A DNA stretch of 64,000 nucleotides from Apostichopus japonicus (GCF_037975245.1 NC_092561.1:6573501-6637500), one strand, 5' to 3'; shown: positions 49,601-63,154, numbered from the stretch's first letter. Made by a program: numbers and translations. Notes: generated by a model from the sequence alone, not told the origin.

Positions 49601-51340
49601 TAGTTTTTACACCGATTATTTTTGATTCAAGGGATGACATATCCCTGAGTGAATAAAGGGACAGATAATTTTTAACCTTGCCCTACTTGTTTTAGGGAAA
49701 CTCGGGCACTTTTTTATTTTCGACTTGTTGATTGGGCGACGTAGGAAATAAAGCAAAAATGTTTAGGGGAAAAAAATCATTTGCAATTCTGTTTTTTATT
49801 TTTTCTGTTGATTTTTTGTTTTTTGCTTCGGGAGGGGGAACTTGGGGGTCTGCAGGGGGAGGGTGAGGGGATGATTTGTTTCTCTTTTCTTTCCATTTGA
49901 CTTTAGCCTTTGTTGTTTACTTTGTTTGCTTTTGTTTTCTTTTTTAATTTGCGTTTCCTTTTTGCTTTTGTTTTTGTGTGTGATTTTTTCGTCTATTTTA
50001 CGTTTGTTTTGTTTTTTTGTGTGTGATTATTTGGTCTATTTTACGTTTGTTTTTTTGTTTTTTTTTGGCCGTTGTATTTGTTGTTGGGTTGTGTTGTTGG
50101 TTTTTGCGGTTGTTTAACTGTTGTTGTCTGCTTTATTATGTTATTGTATCATGTTGTTGCTGTTATACTTTGTTATTATATTAATGTTTTGTTTTAGATG
50201 CCGTCCGACTGGGGTTGTTCTTCCCGGCTGTATATATACTCACAGAAACAGAAATTAGAACCGTGCTTCTCTTGGTAAAAATAAACCATACCTGTAACGT
50301 TAAAACTGAATTTAAAAACAAGAACTACTAAACAACATACTTCGTGGGATGGTTGTATATATAATAATGAAAACAAATCATTTCAAATATTTTATTTTAA
50401 ACTATACAAAGAACAACTTTGACGCACGGCAAAAACATGCTTCGGAGAGGGGATATATCGCCTGGGGAAGAAATCAGCTGTAACGTGTTATACATATATA
50501 TCCTATCTCGACCTCTCCAAGGAATAGAACATGGCAGAATATGAAGTCTAACACCTGAGAAAATTTCGCATAATTGGACTTTTTGGTTCGGGTATATCTG
50601 AGTTGTGTTAGATGTATTTCAAATCGTTGTGTGAATTAGAGATGCTCCTTGTTCACACTCTATAAAGTATACAAGTTAACACTAAAAACAATGATGATGT
50701 TATACCAAGGGCGACCACGATCCACGCCCAACCGCACCCCCAACCGCACCCTCCCCCCCCCCACCCCAGCAGTTGACGAAAAAACCTCGAAGTACTTCCT
50801 TTTCATAAACTAGTGCCCCCCCCCTATTTATTAATGGAAACAATCGTTCTCCATTTTTGAAGTTGTGAATTTTGTAATAATTTTTCTAATTTATAAATTG
50901 CCGTTTTGTTGAGAAATTAAGAATGTAGTTCACAAACGATCTTTTCGAAAAACCGTAACAAAAACAATTGTCATGATGTGGGGTTTTGTTGAAAAATTAT
51001 AAAAATATATATAAAAATAATAATAATAATAAAAATAATAAAAATATATTGGTGGTATTGCACGAAGGATTCATTTGGGGGGGGGGGGGGGGTTTGATAT
51101 AATATTGTGGTTTGCCAAATACACGTCGCATATCCCCTCGCCCTTATGTACCACCTTCAGACACCCCCTCCCTCATTCAACACCCTTCTGTGTTTCTTTG
51201 TTTCTTCCATTATTTGTTTGTTGCTGCTGTAGCTTTGTTTTTCTAATGATCATGAAAATGCTCCCAGCGCTTACAATGCTCTTTAACACGCATCACATCA
51301 ATATTTTTAGGCTGTAATATTTTTAAGCTGTAATAATTTT
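46623..51340. other. Intergenic, no gene seen
   Basis: Includes (CTAAA)n at 47738-47760, (CTTCTC)n at 48734-48787, two TGACGTCA palindromes 81 bp apart (49061-49068, 49142-49149), a strongly G/T-skewed strand (49890-50190) holding a ~42-bp duplicated GTGTGTGATT...ACGTTTG block, and C or G runs near 50752 and 51078. No exon is recognised. Confidence 0.45.
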
Positions 51341-51344
51341 AAGT

Positions 51345-51435
51345 TGTAATATTTTATGCGATTTTGTGAAGTGCTTTGAGATCATTCTCATGATGTAGAG
51401 CGCTATAAAAGAATAAATTATTATTAGTATTATCA
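51345..51435 (+). mobile_element. Truncated 3' end of a SINE
   Basis: AAGTGCTTTGAGATCATTCT followed by AGAGCGCTATAAAAGAATAA and an ATTATTATT tail is the typical 3' end of many animal SINEs. No tRNA-like head is present. Confidence 0.65.
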
Positions 51436-52440
51436 AACATGATCTCTATATACTAAGAATAGGTACTTTAAAAAACTATTTGGTAAATTTTGAGACCAGT
51501 TTACTGGTGACCAAGTTTTAACCTAACAACGAAAATAAAGTATAAAACATAAACAACATACTAGCCTACATTATAAGGTTTCACAGCGACAGAGATGCCA
51601 AACCAGATTTTCCATGTCATTAAAAGTCGTGGGCCGGCCACCTTTACATATTATTCTATTGACGGATCGATCCGCGGGAAATCTTCGAGGATGTTACACG
51701 CCACCATCTCCCCTCTCCGCCGGGACATGTCAAAAAGTATTGTAGTCATCATTCCTTAACAAGGTAATCCCATGTGGGGGCTACTTAACAAAGATACCAA
51801 CAACAAAAAAACGCACCCAGCAAGCCGTCTATGTGAATGAGTCAAGTTCCTGTGGTTAACAAAACATTCCTATCTCAGGTAACGTTTCGTTTAACTATAC
51901 GGTAACTTTAAGTGGTATCAAAAAAAAAAAATTGATATTAGAAGAGGGAAAACAAAAACTATAAAAAAGAACTAAATATGCAAAGAAAGAAGAGGGGAAC
52001 TGAGGAGTGTAATAACTTACAAAATAGGGATCATATCAGTCGCAATCTTGTATATATTTGAGTTAGTAATAAAAATATTGATGGTATCTGTCGTGTTTGA
52101 GTGGGTATTGACCTTGTTAGAAAAATACAGGACAATTTCCCCAGAGTTTTTTTTTTTGTGATCCAAAACTTGGATTTTTGAGCGATACCATCCGTTTATA
52201 ACGTAAATTGAATCGCGTGAACTAAGACACCATCACACTTACTTGGAATGTGTAGAGCGTCGGTATTAGAATGCGTATAGTGAAATTATGAGACATCCGA
52301 GAGATTCGAGAGAAATTTTTTAACGGACTACAATATTATATTGAGAACAAAAAAAAACTGTGAGAATTTTCTTTAATGTTATCAGCATTAGTACCCGTAC
52401 AGGGACAGGGAATAAACTTTATATATCTGGAATTTTCTCA

Positions 52441-52683
52441 GCGAACAAAGGGACGGGTTTTGTCTCTGCGAACAATGGGACGGGTTTTGTCTCTGCGAAC
52501 AATGGGACGGGTTTTGTCTCTGCGAACAATGGGACGGGTTTTGTCTCTGCGAACAATGGGACGGGTTTTGTCTCTGCGAACAATGGGACGGGTTTTGTCT
52601 CTGCGAACAATGGGACGGGTTTTGTCTCAGCGAACAATGGGACGGGTTTTGCCTCCGCGAACAATGTGACGGGTTTTGTATCG
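52441..52683. repeat. 27-bp minisatellite, nine copies
   Basis: Units start at 52441 and every 27 bp to 52657 (GCGAACAATGGGACGGGTTT followed by TGTCTCT). Because 27 is divisible by 3 and the unit lacks stops in several frames, the array is open on both strands; one + frame reads SANNGTGFV nine times inside a 109-codon frame (52360-52689). Unit differences are both silent (TCT/TCA) and amino-acid changing (AAT/AAG, GTC/GCC, GGG/GTG), and no signal peptide or flanking domain is visible. Treated as a minisatellite, not a gene. Confidence 0.9.
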
Positions 52684-53526
52684 GCGTAAAATGTTTCAAA
52701 TGAACAAATTAGTAAAGAGATCGAAGTGATTGATAACTTTACCCTTTTGTATTGATCGAAATGAAAATGAAAATTTCTAGGTAATGATCGTCACTTTGTG
52801 GTTTCCAAGGAGATGTAGCTATACCAATACTGTTTGTTTGTTTGTTCGTTCGTTTGCTTCTTTGTTTGTTTGGTCCAGAAAATATAATTGTTTGACTAAT
52901 GACAAAATGACAATGAGTAACTTTTTTCTCTCATCTCCTTATTTTCTCTTCCTCTGCTTCTTTCTTCATTTGTTGTTGTTGTTGTTTGCTTTGTTTTCTT
53001 CTCTCTTGGTTTTTTATCCATCTGCACACCTCTTGATCTATTTTTAGATTTCATAAAATGGGGGTAGATGGCAGAGGGGTGGGGTGGGGCTAATACCCCA
53101 ACCTCCAGCCGACTGGGCACACGTCGTATCATACGTGACATGAAAATAAGTCATTTTGAAGATAAAAATTCCATCTTTTAATTTCGATTTACCATGAAAT
53201 GGTTAGTTTCTATAAAACATATCTATAACATATAATGAACAACATTGATGAGGTTTCCAATTTACTAAACAATATCATCTCCCTTTGCATTTGTGTGGGA
53301 GTGGGGATTGAGAGTCGGGTGGGGGATTTCATGTCGGTTCTATTTATAAATTAAACCTTTAATTTAAAATAGTTTTACGTCGACTGGAGTTTTATTAATA
53401 TAAATACGATCCGTGAAGTCAAAGTTAGAATTTTTTGACAACACTCTGAATACAATTGTAGTGGGCCAACATGTCAACCTATCATATTTTATTTAATCGC
53501 AAAGAAACTTTTGTAACATAAAGATA

Positions 53527-53681
<155 letters not shown>

Positions 53682-54134
53682 CTTTTGTACATCCTTCCCT
53701 TTACACAACCACAATACCGACATTCTTGTAAACTTCCAATAACCACCAGACTTAGCCAGTGTAAACCCTTAACGTCACGTTAAGTATTAAATTCGATTAT
53801 TTATCCGCTTGGCAATATTTCCCCGCCGGTATCAAAAGCGACTATATCACGATTTTTGTTTTTCTTCTTCTTCAGTTCTTATTCTTCTTTTCAGGTCTAA
53901 TTCCCTTTTTATCCGTCATTTTTTTTTCTTCCTCTTCTTCTTTTTCTTCCTAATAAAGTTTCCTAAACATGTAATTAAAAAAAATCTCAAATTCGCACCT
54001 ATTATATCTTCTCAAAAAAAAAAAAAACTTATCGGCCACGGACTAATTATATATGTGACCACCAACAAGGATCGCTCCAGGCTTCAAAGCGCGTGTGTCT
54101 GCAACTTATCAAGCACTGACGTTACAGTTTTACG

Positions 54135-54142
54135 CGCATGCG
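54135..54142. promoter_or_regulatory. NRF1-like palindrome upstream of the putative ASCL leader exon
   Basis: CGCATGCG within ACGCGCATGCGTAT, about 530 bp before the splice donor at 54674. Compatible with a promoter-proximal NRF1 site; inferred only. Confidence 0.3.
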
Positions 54143-54199
54143 TATCGAAGTTTCTCATATTCCCACCATCTCACCCGTCGTATTATCGGTGCATGGGAA

Positions 54200-54673
54200 G
54201 ATTTATACAGTGATAATCGGGCATCGTAAGAAACTATAAAAAATAAAAAAATACTTGAAAACGCAACTAGTGTATTAAATTCTAGTGAATATTATCAATA
54301 AAACACAAAACAGATATTTAATTGAGGAGAACGAATTTTCGGTACATTTTTAAGAGACGATTTCGGGAAAGATCGACGTGAGGAGAGCAGTAGCCCAAAG
54401 TTGGAGGATTTGCGCGGAATATTTTTAATTTTTACAAGTTTGGAAGAATAAAATTTAAGAATAATGAGGAAGGAGATTTCGTGGTAATTTCATTCATTCT
54501 TAAAAACTATAAAACTCGGGAAATAAAACTTGTTTGGAGATGTTGGACATGGTAATTTCTGAGAATCCTGAAATAAATTAAAGACAAAAAAAGAAGGCGA
54601 AGTTTTAGGGAAACTGCTATTGTCGAAGATCAGCGAGGCACTCCATTACTAAAAATATTAACAAGACTAAACG
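54200..54673 (+). other. Putative 5' non-coding exon of the ASCL-like gene
   Basis: Non-repetitive sequence ending in a strong donor, ACG|GTAAGT, with GT at 54674-54675. The next good acceptor in the right orientation, CTTCTTCCTCAG at 59694, lies just ahead of the ASCL-like coding frame. The segment has no long open frame, which fits an untranslated leader. The left boundary is arbitrary, as no TATA box or initiator could be fixed. Confidence 0.35.
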
Positions 54674-54852
54674 GTAAGTTTCTACATTTTATATTAATTT
54701 TTCTGCATAATTTTCCCCGATTTTGTTTCTATGTTTTAATGTTTATCTCCATAAGAAATTTAAGAAAATTCAGAAAACTTAACAAAATTATTTCATAATA
54801 GCGGAAATTTACCTTACGACGTTTTCCGAATGTTTTATCAACAAGCCAAGTC

Positions 54853-54855
<3 letters not shown>

Positions 54856-54938
<83 letters not shown>
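54856..54938. repeat. (TA)n tract
   Basis: Uninterrupted TA for about 80 bp. Confidence 0.95.
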
Positions 54939-54948
<10 letters not shown>

Positions 54949-57900
54949 TGAAAAATGAAAATATAAAAAAATATTATGTCTTCAGTATAAAATAAGTAGA
55001 GGTAAACGCCACAGAAATAAAATGCTCACCTAAGTTTAGCCAGTTTAGTTCAGTAATCCCCTTAAACAGGTCCTTTACCACAATGGAAACTTGCGGGAAC
55101 GCATACACTACTTATTCTTGGTAAATCGATTTACCTGTATCCAACCGCAGAGTTTTCGGGTCATAATATTACATACATTAAGATAGGTTTGTTACAAGAC
55201 CACCATATGTAATCGCTTACAACAACCCATCAAATTCGTTCAAAACATGTTAATGTTAATTTTGTTGACGTTTTCATTCTTGCTTTGATTTACTTAAAGA
55301 AATTCTAAGAATGGTTACAAGAACCACTTTGTATTCCAAATTAAGTTCATCCCATTTATGAGAGCCAAAAACGGGAAAAAAATATTTTGATACATATATT
55401 ATATGCGATGGAATATTGCTCTCCGACTTAGGCTATCGGTCGGGTTCGACCAAAAAACGATAAGTTTAATAAAAAACATCCACATAGTCTCTTCAGCATA
55501 AAGACATATTTGTGTAAATTATTTATTACTTGTAATAATATATCATTATTTTATATTTAAATCAGTTGTCTATCATAGATATATAAACATCTTACGTAAA
55601 TCCACGCTGTTCAAGTTAAGATAATAGTGTTATCGTCCATAGGAAAACTGATTTGTTTACACAGATGGCTTTTAAATTTAACATAATATGCTATAAATAA
55701 CTTTTTTAAATATTATGCTATAATTTACTCTTTTTTTTCAAATTGGCTTTTTAATCAGTTAATGAGTAAATTTATGTTCAAACTAATCATATAGGTCATA
55801 TTTACTAATAATTTTTACACATCTTTCTTGTATTTTTTTCTTCTTTTTTTTTGAGTTACGTCATATTTTTGAAGATGGATATCATATTTTGTGGTTTTGA
55901 AGTAAAAACATTTAACATCATTTTACGTGGTCATGTATTTAGGGGGAGGCATACAAACGGAGCGGTCTCACGTGACTCACTAATATAAGTATTAATAACG
56001 ATGATAATGATAACATATGCAAAATATAATCACCTGACTCATAATTCACTTATTATTAATTAAGGCTGTTAATGATAGTAATCTACAGTTTGTTAACATC
56101 TAAAGTATGATTTTTTTCTTCATATTATTACTTTTTGGAGTTTATTTTATTTCTCTAAAAAACTGCATTTTGCATTAATTTTCATTTATCACAATCTGCT
56201 GATACACTATATAATGGTTAAGAAAATCCACGAAAATTAAAAAAAAAACATACAGGAAATATTACATGACGTAATATGTGTTGAATGAAACGGCTAAAAG
56301 CTAGCACAGCAGGAACAGTACATGCCTGATCGTGACCGCATATACCGATCAAGCGATGTGAGGGATCTGCTGCCCACAATTATTTATTAAAACCGCCAAA
56401 GAAATAAGAGGCTGCTTCAGAGATGAACAGAGAAAGCTGTTTTACTTCCAAGGTTTCTAATAATAATGAAACACTTTCGAATAACGCGGATTACAAATTG
56501 CCGAATGTTGCACTATTTGTAAGAAATGAAAGAGAATAATAGTAACAATTGTAAACGATTTATATTCTACCGGTAATAGACCGATTGAGAAACAACAAAA
56601 TAATGATATTAAGAAAATATACCGACAATTCACTCCAGTTTGGGATACATTGCCATAGCACAAATAAACGCAACCACTTATTTCAAGTTATTACTGAAGT
56701 TTTGTGGAATTCTGGAATATTATTAATATATATATATCATTAATAACGAAGTTAGTTCGGAGGTAACATGTATATCTATTGTTTTAATTGATTATTTACG
56801 ATTGATTGTTTTATCTTTCGTTGCTGTTTGCTTGTTGTTTATTTTTCTTTCGTTGTTCTTTGTTTTTATTGTTTTTTCTTTTTTTAATTGTTGTGTGTTT
56901 GTTATTGTTTTTTTTTTAAATTTAATGATAAATTAAACACGACGTGTTTATTACTGATCTGACATTTCAATTCTGACAACACAATTCAATTATTCAAAGG
57001 TTAAAAAAAAAATCAATGACAAAGTTACACCATTTGTTATATATCTATTGTCTTTAATTCTTTGTGTTATCGTTTGTTTGTTGTGTTGGTCCTCTTTTGT
57101 TTTCGAGTTTGCTATTATTTTGTTTTTCAATTGTCTTAAAATATAAATAAACACGACGTTTTTAAGTAATTTGACATGAGAAATATCAAAAACTATTTAG
57201 TTCTTCCTACCATATTAGAACACCACATTTATCTATCTCTGAAAACTTCACAACTCATTTTCTGTTTTCACGACAAATTTCCAACTGTTAAATGTCGACG
57301 AGAAATGACAGAAACTACTTAATAGAAAAACAGAAATAAATGACTTAGCATGATACCCTCTGGGCAAATAAGGTTTTGTTATGTTTTGACGTTCTCCAGT
57401 TACAGTGGTCCCATGGGCCATGACCTTAGAAACACCCCAATTCTGATAGAGAAGATGGTCAAGAAATTAAGCCGGTTAACCAATTCGCGACCTGTAGCTG
57501 GACCTCCCTGCCCGATAAGTATTGTAATTGGTCCAGGTTTATCCCAGAATGGGCCTGTAGGGCTTCAAAGAACTTGTTTCCAAAAAAACGAAGTTTTTAG
57601 AATAAAAAATTACGAGATTCTCACGAATTCTCATTCAGCCTTTGGTATATATACAAGATTTGTAATAATAAAGTCATAAATGAATGAATTGACATATAAC
57701 AACAAAATAAATAAAATAAAATAAACCATTATGAAATAAAATAAAATAAAAAGCAACAGCGGTCACTTTCAGTAACATATTTACCATTGCTGACTTTTTC
57801 ACCCCCCCCCCCTCCATAAAAAAATAATAAAATCATTATGTTTGCGGAAGTTTGTCAGATTTTCTGTGTTTTTTTTTTGTTATTTATTATTTTATCGCAT

Positions 57901-59284
57901 AGCGTTAAAAAAAACTTCACAGAGGAATATATGGGGGGTTCAATGCTATGGGCATTGGTATCGGTCATGCGTGGCAGGCTATGAAATTAAAAGAAAATAA
58001 CAAATATGTCATTAAAAAATATCGGAATTGTGAGGCAGTTCTTTTGAGCATGTTTTTTAGTTTTAGGGAATGAATCATTTTGACACATTTTAGTGAAAGA
58101 ATTTTTCGACAGATACCGGTAGCAATATTGTGACCAAAAATTCTTTCAACTTTGAGATGAAAATGTTACGAAACTGTTCGTTATACAAGGAGCTTATACG
58201 TAGAGACAACAGTAGATATAATAAAGTTACAAGCAATTAATAAAGAATGCTTTTAATTAATAATAGGTCATATTTTAATTGTCATGTTAAGTTTTACGTG
58301 TGAATATTTTATGTTTACTCTTTAAAAAAATAAGCTTCGAAACGTGAAATTGTGCATTTTGGGGCAGATTTACGTTATAAATTAGGTCGATAATTAAGTA
58401 TACACGTAAGGTTGGGCTTATAACCTCTTCTAATGTTTGTGTGGTGGTAATGTAACCCCCCCCCACACACCCCACCCCCGCTGGTCCACCCCTCCCATTT
58501 TCAACATCACAAAAAAAATGTAAAAGTAGTTATTAAAACAATCTTGCGTACGCATCTAATATATAGCCTAAATATTCTTCAGAATGCACCATTTCACGGC
58601 TAAAAATGCATTTCTTTCTAATAATAATAACAACAACAAAAACCCCCTACCCAACCCCCTACCCCAACCCCTCCCCCAATCAAATCGGCTTAAACGACCA
58701 AATAGCCACATCCTTCCCTTTTTGAAATTCTGAATCTGCCACGCTATCCGGATGAGTTTGGGGAGGGTATATGTCGTAACGTTAAATAATGATCCGTATG
58801 GTTAGTTCTCTAAAACAATAGCGGATATGAGGGAATTAAATTCTACTATAAAATTAACGAATTCCTTGAGTTTTGCATAACTCTGACCTTTGAAACCTTT
58901 TAGTTATATTATCAACCAGCACATAAATATCTGTATATCAAAAGTGACAGGTAAATTTCAATAAGACAAGCAAATACCCTTTTGATGTAGGACTATTTTT
59001 AAATTTGTTCCCAAATAATTTCAACTTCATGAATGAAGATAAACAAGTTCCAGATTCCATTGGAAATCCCGAAAATCCTAGCTTTAACAAATTTTAATTC
59101 CCATTTTTCTCGATATGATAGCAGATTTTATTACTTTTTCTTGCTTACTGATCTCTTATAATTTACAATTATTCAAAAGAAACAAACAGCTTTGCTCAAA
59201 GGAAGCATATTTTGCTAACGACATGAAAACTAGTCATAATTACTTATTATAACTAATTTATAATTATCATAATAAAAAACTGAC

Positions 59285-59395
59285 TGGGTCAGTTTTATGA
59301 AAAAGACCAAAGACAATTTTGACTGAACTAGATTCGAACATGTGAACTCAGCACCAACCGAGCTATCAACTATAACGGTATATAGCCAATCAGAT
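59285..59395 (-). mobile_element. tRNA-like SINE head
   Basis: On the minus strand ATAGCTCGGTTGG (box A, about 59354-59366) is followed by TGTTCGAATCTAG (box B, about 59329-59341). The sequence then continues without a clear tail. It is about 300 bp upstream of the ASCL-like coding exon acceptor. Confidence 0.6.
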
Positions 59396-59694
59396 GGAGG
59401 CTGCTATTTTCAAATATATTTTAATCGCCTTCGATATAAACAATTGAGCAAATAATCACTACAAAGTCAGAAAGACAAATTTATCATATTTTTTCTAATA
59501 TATTTGACAGCTATTGTGTCTCCATTCCTTATTGTTCTTATTTCATATGTTTTTATTATTTTATATGAAACAGGTTTTTAATAAATAATAATGATTAATT
59601 AATTTTGTGTCCATTTTTATCTTCCTTTGACTAACACGTCAAATTCGCAATTTTGATTTTATTTAATATTCGTTCCATTTTTCTTCTTCCTCAG

Positions 59695-59939
59695 ATTATT
59701 TGCGGTCTGACAACAAAGATACTGCTTCAAGTCAAAGAAGGTGTTTAAAAACATTCGAGCCGTTTTCCATCTCTCCTTAGTGAAACTGAAAAAACAAAAA
59801 ATACAAAAAGACACATTCTGCCCGATGAAGTGTTTACATATTGGATCAAACGCTATTTGTTGAAATTTTCTGACAAAAACTTCGAGAGAAAAAAAACACG
59901 TTTTGATTTTTTGTAAAAAATTAAATCTTTTGAGACAAA
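59695..59939 (+). other. 5' UTR part of the ASCL-like coding exon
   Basis: Begins after the acceptor CTTCTTCCTCAG (AG at 59693-59694) and runs 245 bp to the start codon. It contains one short upstream ORF (59825-59863) and an in-frame stop just before the start codon. Confidence 0.55.
59825..59863 (+). promoter_or_regulatory. Upstream ORF in the ASCL-like 5' UTR
   Basis: ATG at 59825 opens a 12-codon frame ending TGA at 59861-59863, 77 bp before the main start. It could lower translation of the main frame; effect inferred. Confidence 0.35.
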
Positions 59940-60458
59940 ATGGAGGACTCGGGTGACTCGGCAATCTTTTCGACTCCAACTTGTGTTCAACTTGGCATCC
60001 CCATACCTGACTGTCCGGGGGGTATGTACCCCCTTCGAGACCCCCATCACACACCCCACCAGGGGGAGACGTTGTCCCCTTTCCCTTTACCGAATTACAT
60101 CGACCCCCGCTACGCCGGAAGTTTCATGAACCCGTACGGTCACGGTTACTTACCGCTTCCGAACCCTTACGGATTTTACGATTTGGAGCCGAGTTTTATC
60201 AGACGGAGAAACGAGCGGGAACGGGAGCGAGTACGGAACGTAAACGAAGGCTACGCGAGGTTACGAGAACATTTACCATCGGAGAACTCGGAGAAGAGGA
60301 TGAGTAAAGTAGAAACATTGAGATTAGCTATTAAATATATCAAGGAATTACAAGAGGTCTTGACCAATGGAGAACACGGCAAAGAGAACCATCCGGCACG
60401 AGATGGAGATGTAGATGATAAGGAGAGTGGTTACCAGAGTAACGAAGGAGAAAAATAA
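59940..60458 (+). CDS. Achaete-scute-like bHLH transcription factor (ASCL3/4/5 type)
   Basis: Complete 172-residue protein in a single coding exon. Residues 88-141 form the bHLH domain. The basic region RRRNERERERVR (88-99) has the NERER signature and the E-R spacing for E-box contact. Helix 1 is NVNEGYARLREHLP (100-113), the loop about 114-122, and helix 2 contains MSKVETLRLAIKYIKELQEV (121-140). The VNEGYARLR and F-I-R/K-R lead-in (FIRRRNERE, 86-94) match ASCL3, ASCL4 and ASCL5 rather than ASCL1/2, which read VNLGF. The N-terminal 85 residues are rich in Pro, Tyr and Gly (SFMNPYGHGYLPLPNPYGFY), and the 30-residue tail is acidic. As a family member it should act in the nucleus as an E-protein heterodimer. 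The start is supported by an in-frame TGA at 59931 and a good context (ACAAAATGG). Probable acceptor at 59694; exon continues as 3' UTR. Confidence 0.95.
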   Translation: MEDSGDSAIFSTPTCVQLGIPIPDCPGGMYPLRDPHHTPHQGETLSPFPLPNYIDPRYAGSFMNPYGHGYLPLPNPYGFYDLEPSFIRRRNERERERVRNVNEGYARLREHLPSENSEKRMSKVETLRLAIKYIKELQEVLTNGEHGKENHPARDGDVDDKESGYQSNEGEK

Positions 60459-60848
60459 GAGGATGGTGCTTCATCATCCTGGGAGGGAGATTAAATTATT
60501 ATCTGGTGGAGTTATTGAATATATACGGAGAATCACAAACGTAAACATTAAAAATAAACTAAAAACATTTAAGGAAATGAAGCAGTTATTCAATAGTATT
60601 GAGTACTGGTTATTGGTTACCTATTGAGAATATTTTTTGGATGGTGATTCATATTGGGGGTGGGGTGGGGTAGGGGTGGGGGGCTGAAGCTATTCACCCA
60701 TGGAGTTATTGAATTTGAATTGGAGACCCTAACATTTGCGTACAGGACTCATGGAGGAACACAGGAGGAAAAAACTAAACAAAACTTTAAGGAGCTGGAG
60801 GAATTTCCTGGTACATAATATATTTACAGAATCTACAAACCTCAATAA

Positions 60849-60885
<37 letters not shown>

Positions 60886-63150
60886 GGGATGAAGCTAACT
60901 CCTTTTTTTCCCTGGTGCAGTTTTTTAATAAATATCATAGAGATCTGACATAATTATGTGTACTTGAATCGTGGAGAATCACCCAAAGCAAGCATTAAAA
61001 GATGTTAAGGGACTGTAAGAATTCCATGGGATAAAGTAACTGAATTTATAATCTTACAATCTTTTAACAATGCTATATACATAATGTGTAATAATAGAAA
61101 GGGGTGTTACTGATGTTGTATCGTATGGGATTGAGCTGAATTCATTTTATGGTGTAGTTATTGGATTTAATATTATACTGACCGGACATATGTGCTGTGT
61201 ACTTGAATTGTGGAGAAAATACAAGGAAACGTTAAATCAACCTTCAAAAGAACTGGCACAATTCCCCGGTATATACAGTTATTGCTAAATGCACACATAC
61301 TAAGACACCGTTATATGTGTCCTTCTTTAATACTGAATTTTCCAAATCAGAATAAAATTAAATACCAACAAAAACGCTGTGAAACTTGAAATGAAATCCT
61401 AGTGAGGCTATACTGCTATTAAAAGTAAAATATCTCTTTAATCTTTTCGGCGGGTAAAGAAATGTATTTATCAATCTAGATCCACTGAAAATATTATTTA
61501 CACAACAAAAGAGTACCGGTAGTAGAAACACGTTAGAAAGCTGAAAATGAATTTCCGTGGTAGAGTTGTCGAATTTATACCTATGACATACGAAATCATT
61601 TCTTGCTAACTTGAGTGTTAGATGGATGTAAAGAAATACTTTTACAATAGCCAGTATAATTCAAAACGTTGGCAAGCTGAAATAACCGACTCTCTGTATA
61701 ATAGTTATTGAATATATTGTATAGAGATATGAAATATGTATACACTCTTTGTGGAAGTAAGGAAAAGAGTGTTGCAAATGTATATATCAGAATTCAGGAC
61801 TTTTGAAAACAATGGTTGGGATCCGAAACATCTCCATGCAATAGCTTTAAATTATCATCGAAACTCGGCGGGACATATTTGCTTAGTTTGTTTGATAAAG
61901 ACATAATGCATATTCAAAGGCGAAGGTTTGAACACGTTAGGGAAAAGGTTGGACACCATCTGATGTATCTAATCTTCATCATCTTAATGGGACAGTTTTA
62001 TTTATTTGAATTATAAAAACTTGGAATATGTGTTCTCATTTTGATGGATGAAGAACTGGACATAGCAATCTATAAAAGAAAACAAAACATCGAGAATTAT
62101 TGAGGCACGGAGACTACTCTCTTAAATAATGTTTGCATTTATAATATTAAAAGAAGTTCGAAATATTTGTGTAATTGTTTTATTGGCCAAAGAAATGCAT
62201 TTAAAATAATCTAATTTTTTTTAAAACAAAACTCAGGAATCCTGAAACATGTTCCCTTGTAAACTTATTTTAAAATGTAAAAACTATAAATATGTCGAAG
62301 ATATGAATTCGTTTCAGTAAGTTAAGAAATTAGTTTGCCTGTTTAAAACAACTAAAAATAAAAAACAAAAGTTTAATTTGGTTTTAAAGGTTGGATCTTT
62401 CTTCTTCCTTTTTCGAGCAACGGAAAAATTTTGCCAAAAAGTTAAATAAACGTGAACTACAAGATAAGATCCTTTAGTAAGATATACGTCATCTTATAGC
62501 AATAGGATATTTTAATCAAATCGATCAATCAATAAGTCCTTCCTTTCTCGCTCTCCTTTGTGACAAGGTTTTACCAGCTGTTTTAAGCAGATAAAAACAA
62601 GGAATAAGAATGGCTGAGGGAAAATAAGAACTTAATTTAACTGAGGCGGAAAGGAAGTGTAACAATGAATTTTATTTTTTATATATGTTTGTAAAACTCA
62701 TCTTGCGTTAAGGTTTTTGTCCCTCCATAGGAATTTGCAGTTCCAAATATTCACTCCAAATTTGTTTTAAGATATAACGCCATTTTAATTTGTTGTATAT
62801 ACATGCAAGGAGTCTGGTTAGCCAGAATACATTCCGTAATAAGAATTTTATGTTCATAAATACAATTTTGCATAAATTGTAAAATTATCTTTCCGTGTAT
62901 GGAATCAACATATAAAATCAGAAATAGACAAAAGAGAATATGATAAAGAAAACAAAATTTATTGTTATTATTGCGTTCTTGTTTACTTTTGTATATTCCG
63001 TTTTTTTTTTTAAATTAAAATCCATCGTTGCTAAAGGGCATTAGTCAGAAACAGTATAGTTAGTCTTTTAAAAAAAAACAGAGTGAATATATTAGGTTTG
63101 TTCACCTTGCGTTATTGAATGTATTACCTAATGTATTACGTAATATGTTT
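60459..63150 (+). other. 3' flank of the ASCL-like gene, including its 3' UTR
   Basis: The first poly(A) hexamer after the stop is AATAAA at 60844-60849, directly before a (TA)n tract (60849-60883); the true 3' end is not resolvable. The remaining sequence is AT-rich with no further exon seen. The frames 60415-60627 and 61816-62016 show no recognised domain. Confidence 0.4.
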
Positions 63151-63154
63151 GGAA

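Larger units (their letters stand above)
54674..59694 (+). other. Putative 5' UTR intron of the ASCL-like gene (5.0 kb)
   Basis: GTAAGT at the left and a long pyrimidine tract plus CAG at the right. Content is AT-rich, with (TA)n (54856-54938), an A/T-rich (AATAA)n patch (57700-57760), a C run near 57802 and a minus-strand tRNA-like remnant (59327-59380). A 109-codon frame at 57350-57679 in a slightly GC-richer block has no recognised domain. Confidence 0.4.

Noticed and set aside
52388-52699. Minus-strand 103- and 81-codon frames with repeated motifs
   Set aside because: They are the other strand of the 27-bp minisatellite; a stop-free repeat of length divisible by three is open in several frames by necessity.
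59659-60059. Minus-strand 131- and 68-codon frames
   Set aside because: They overlap the ASCL-like coding exon in antisense and show no domain.
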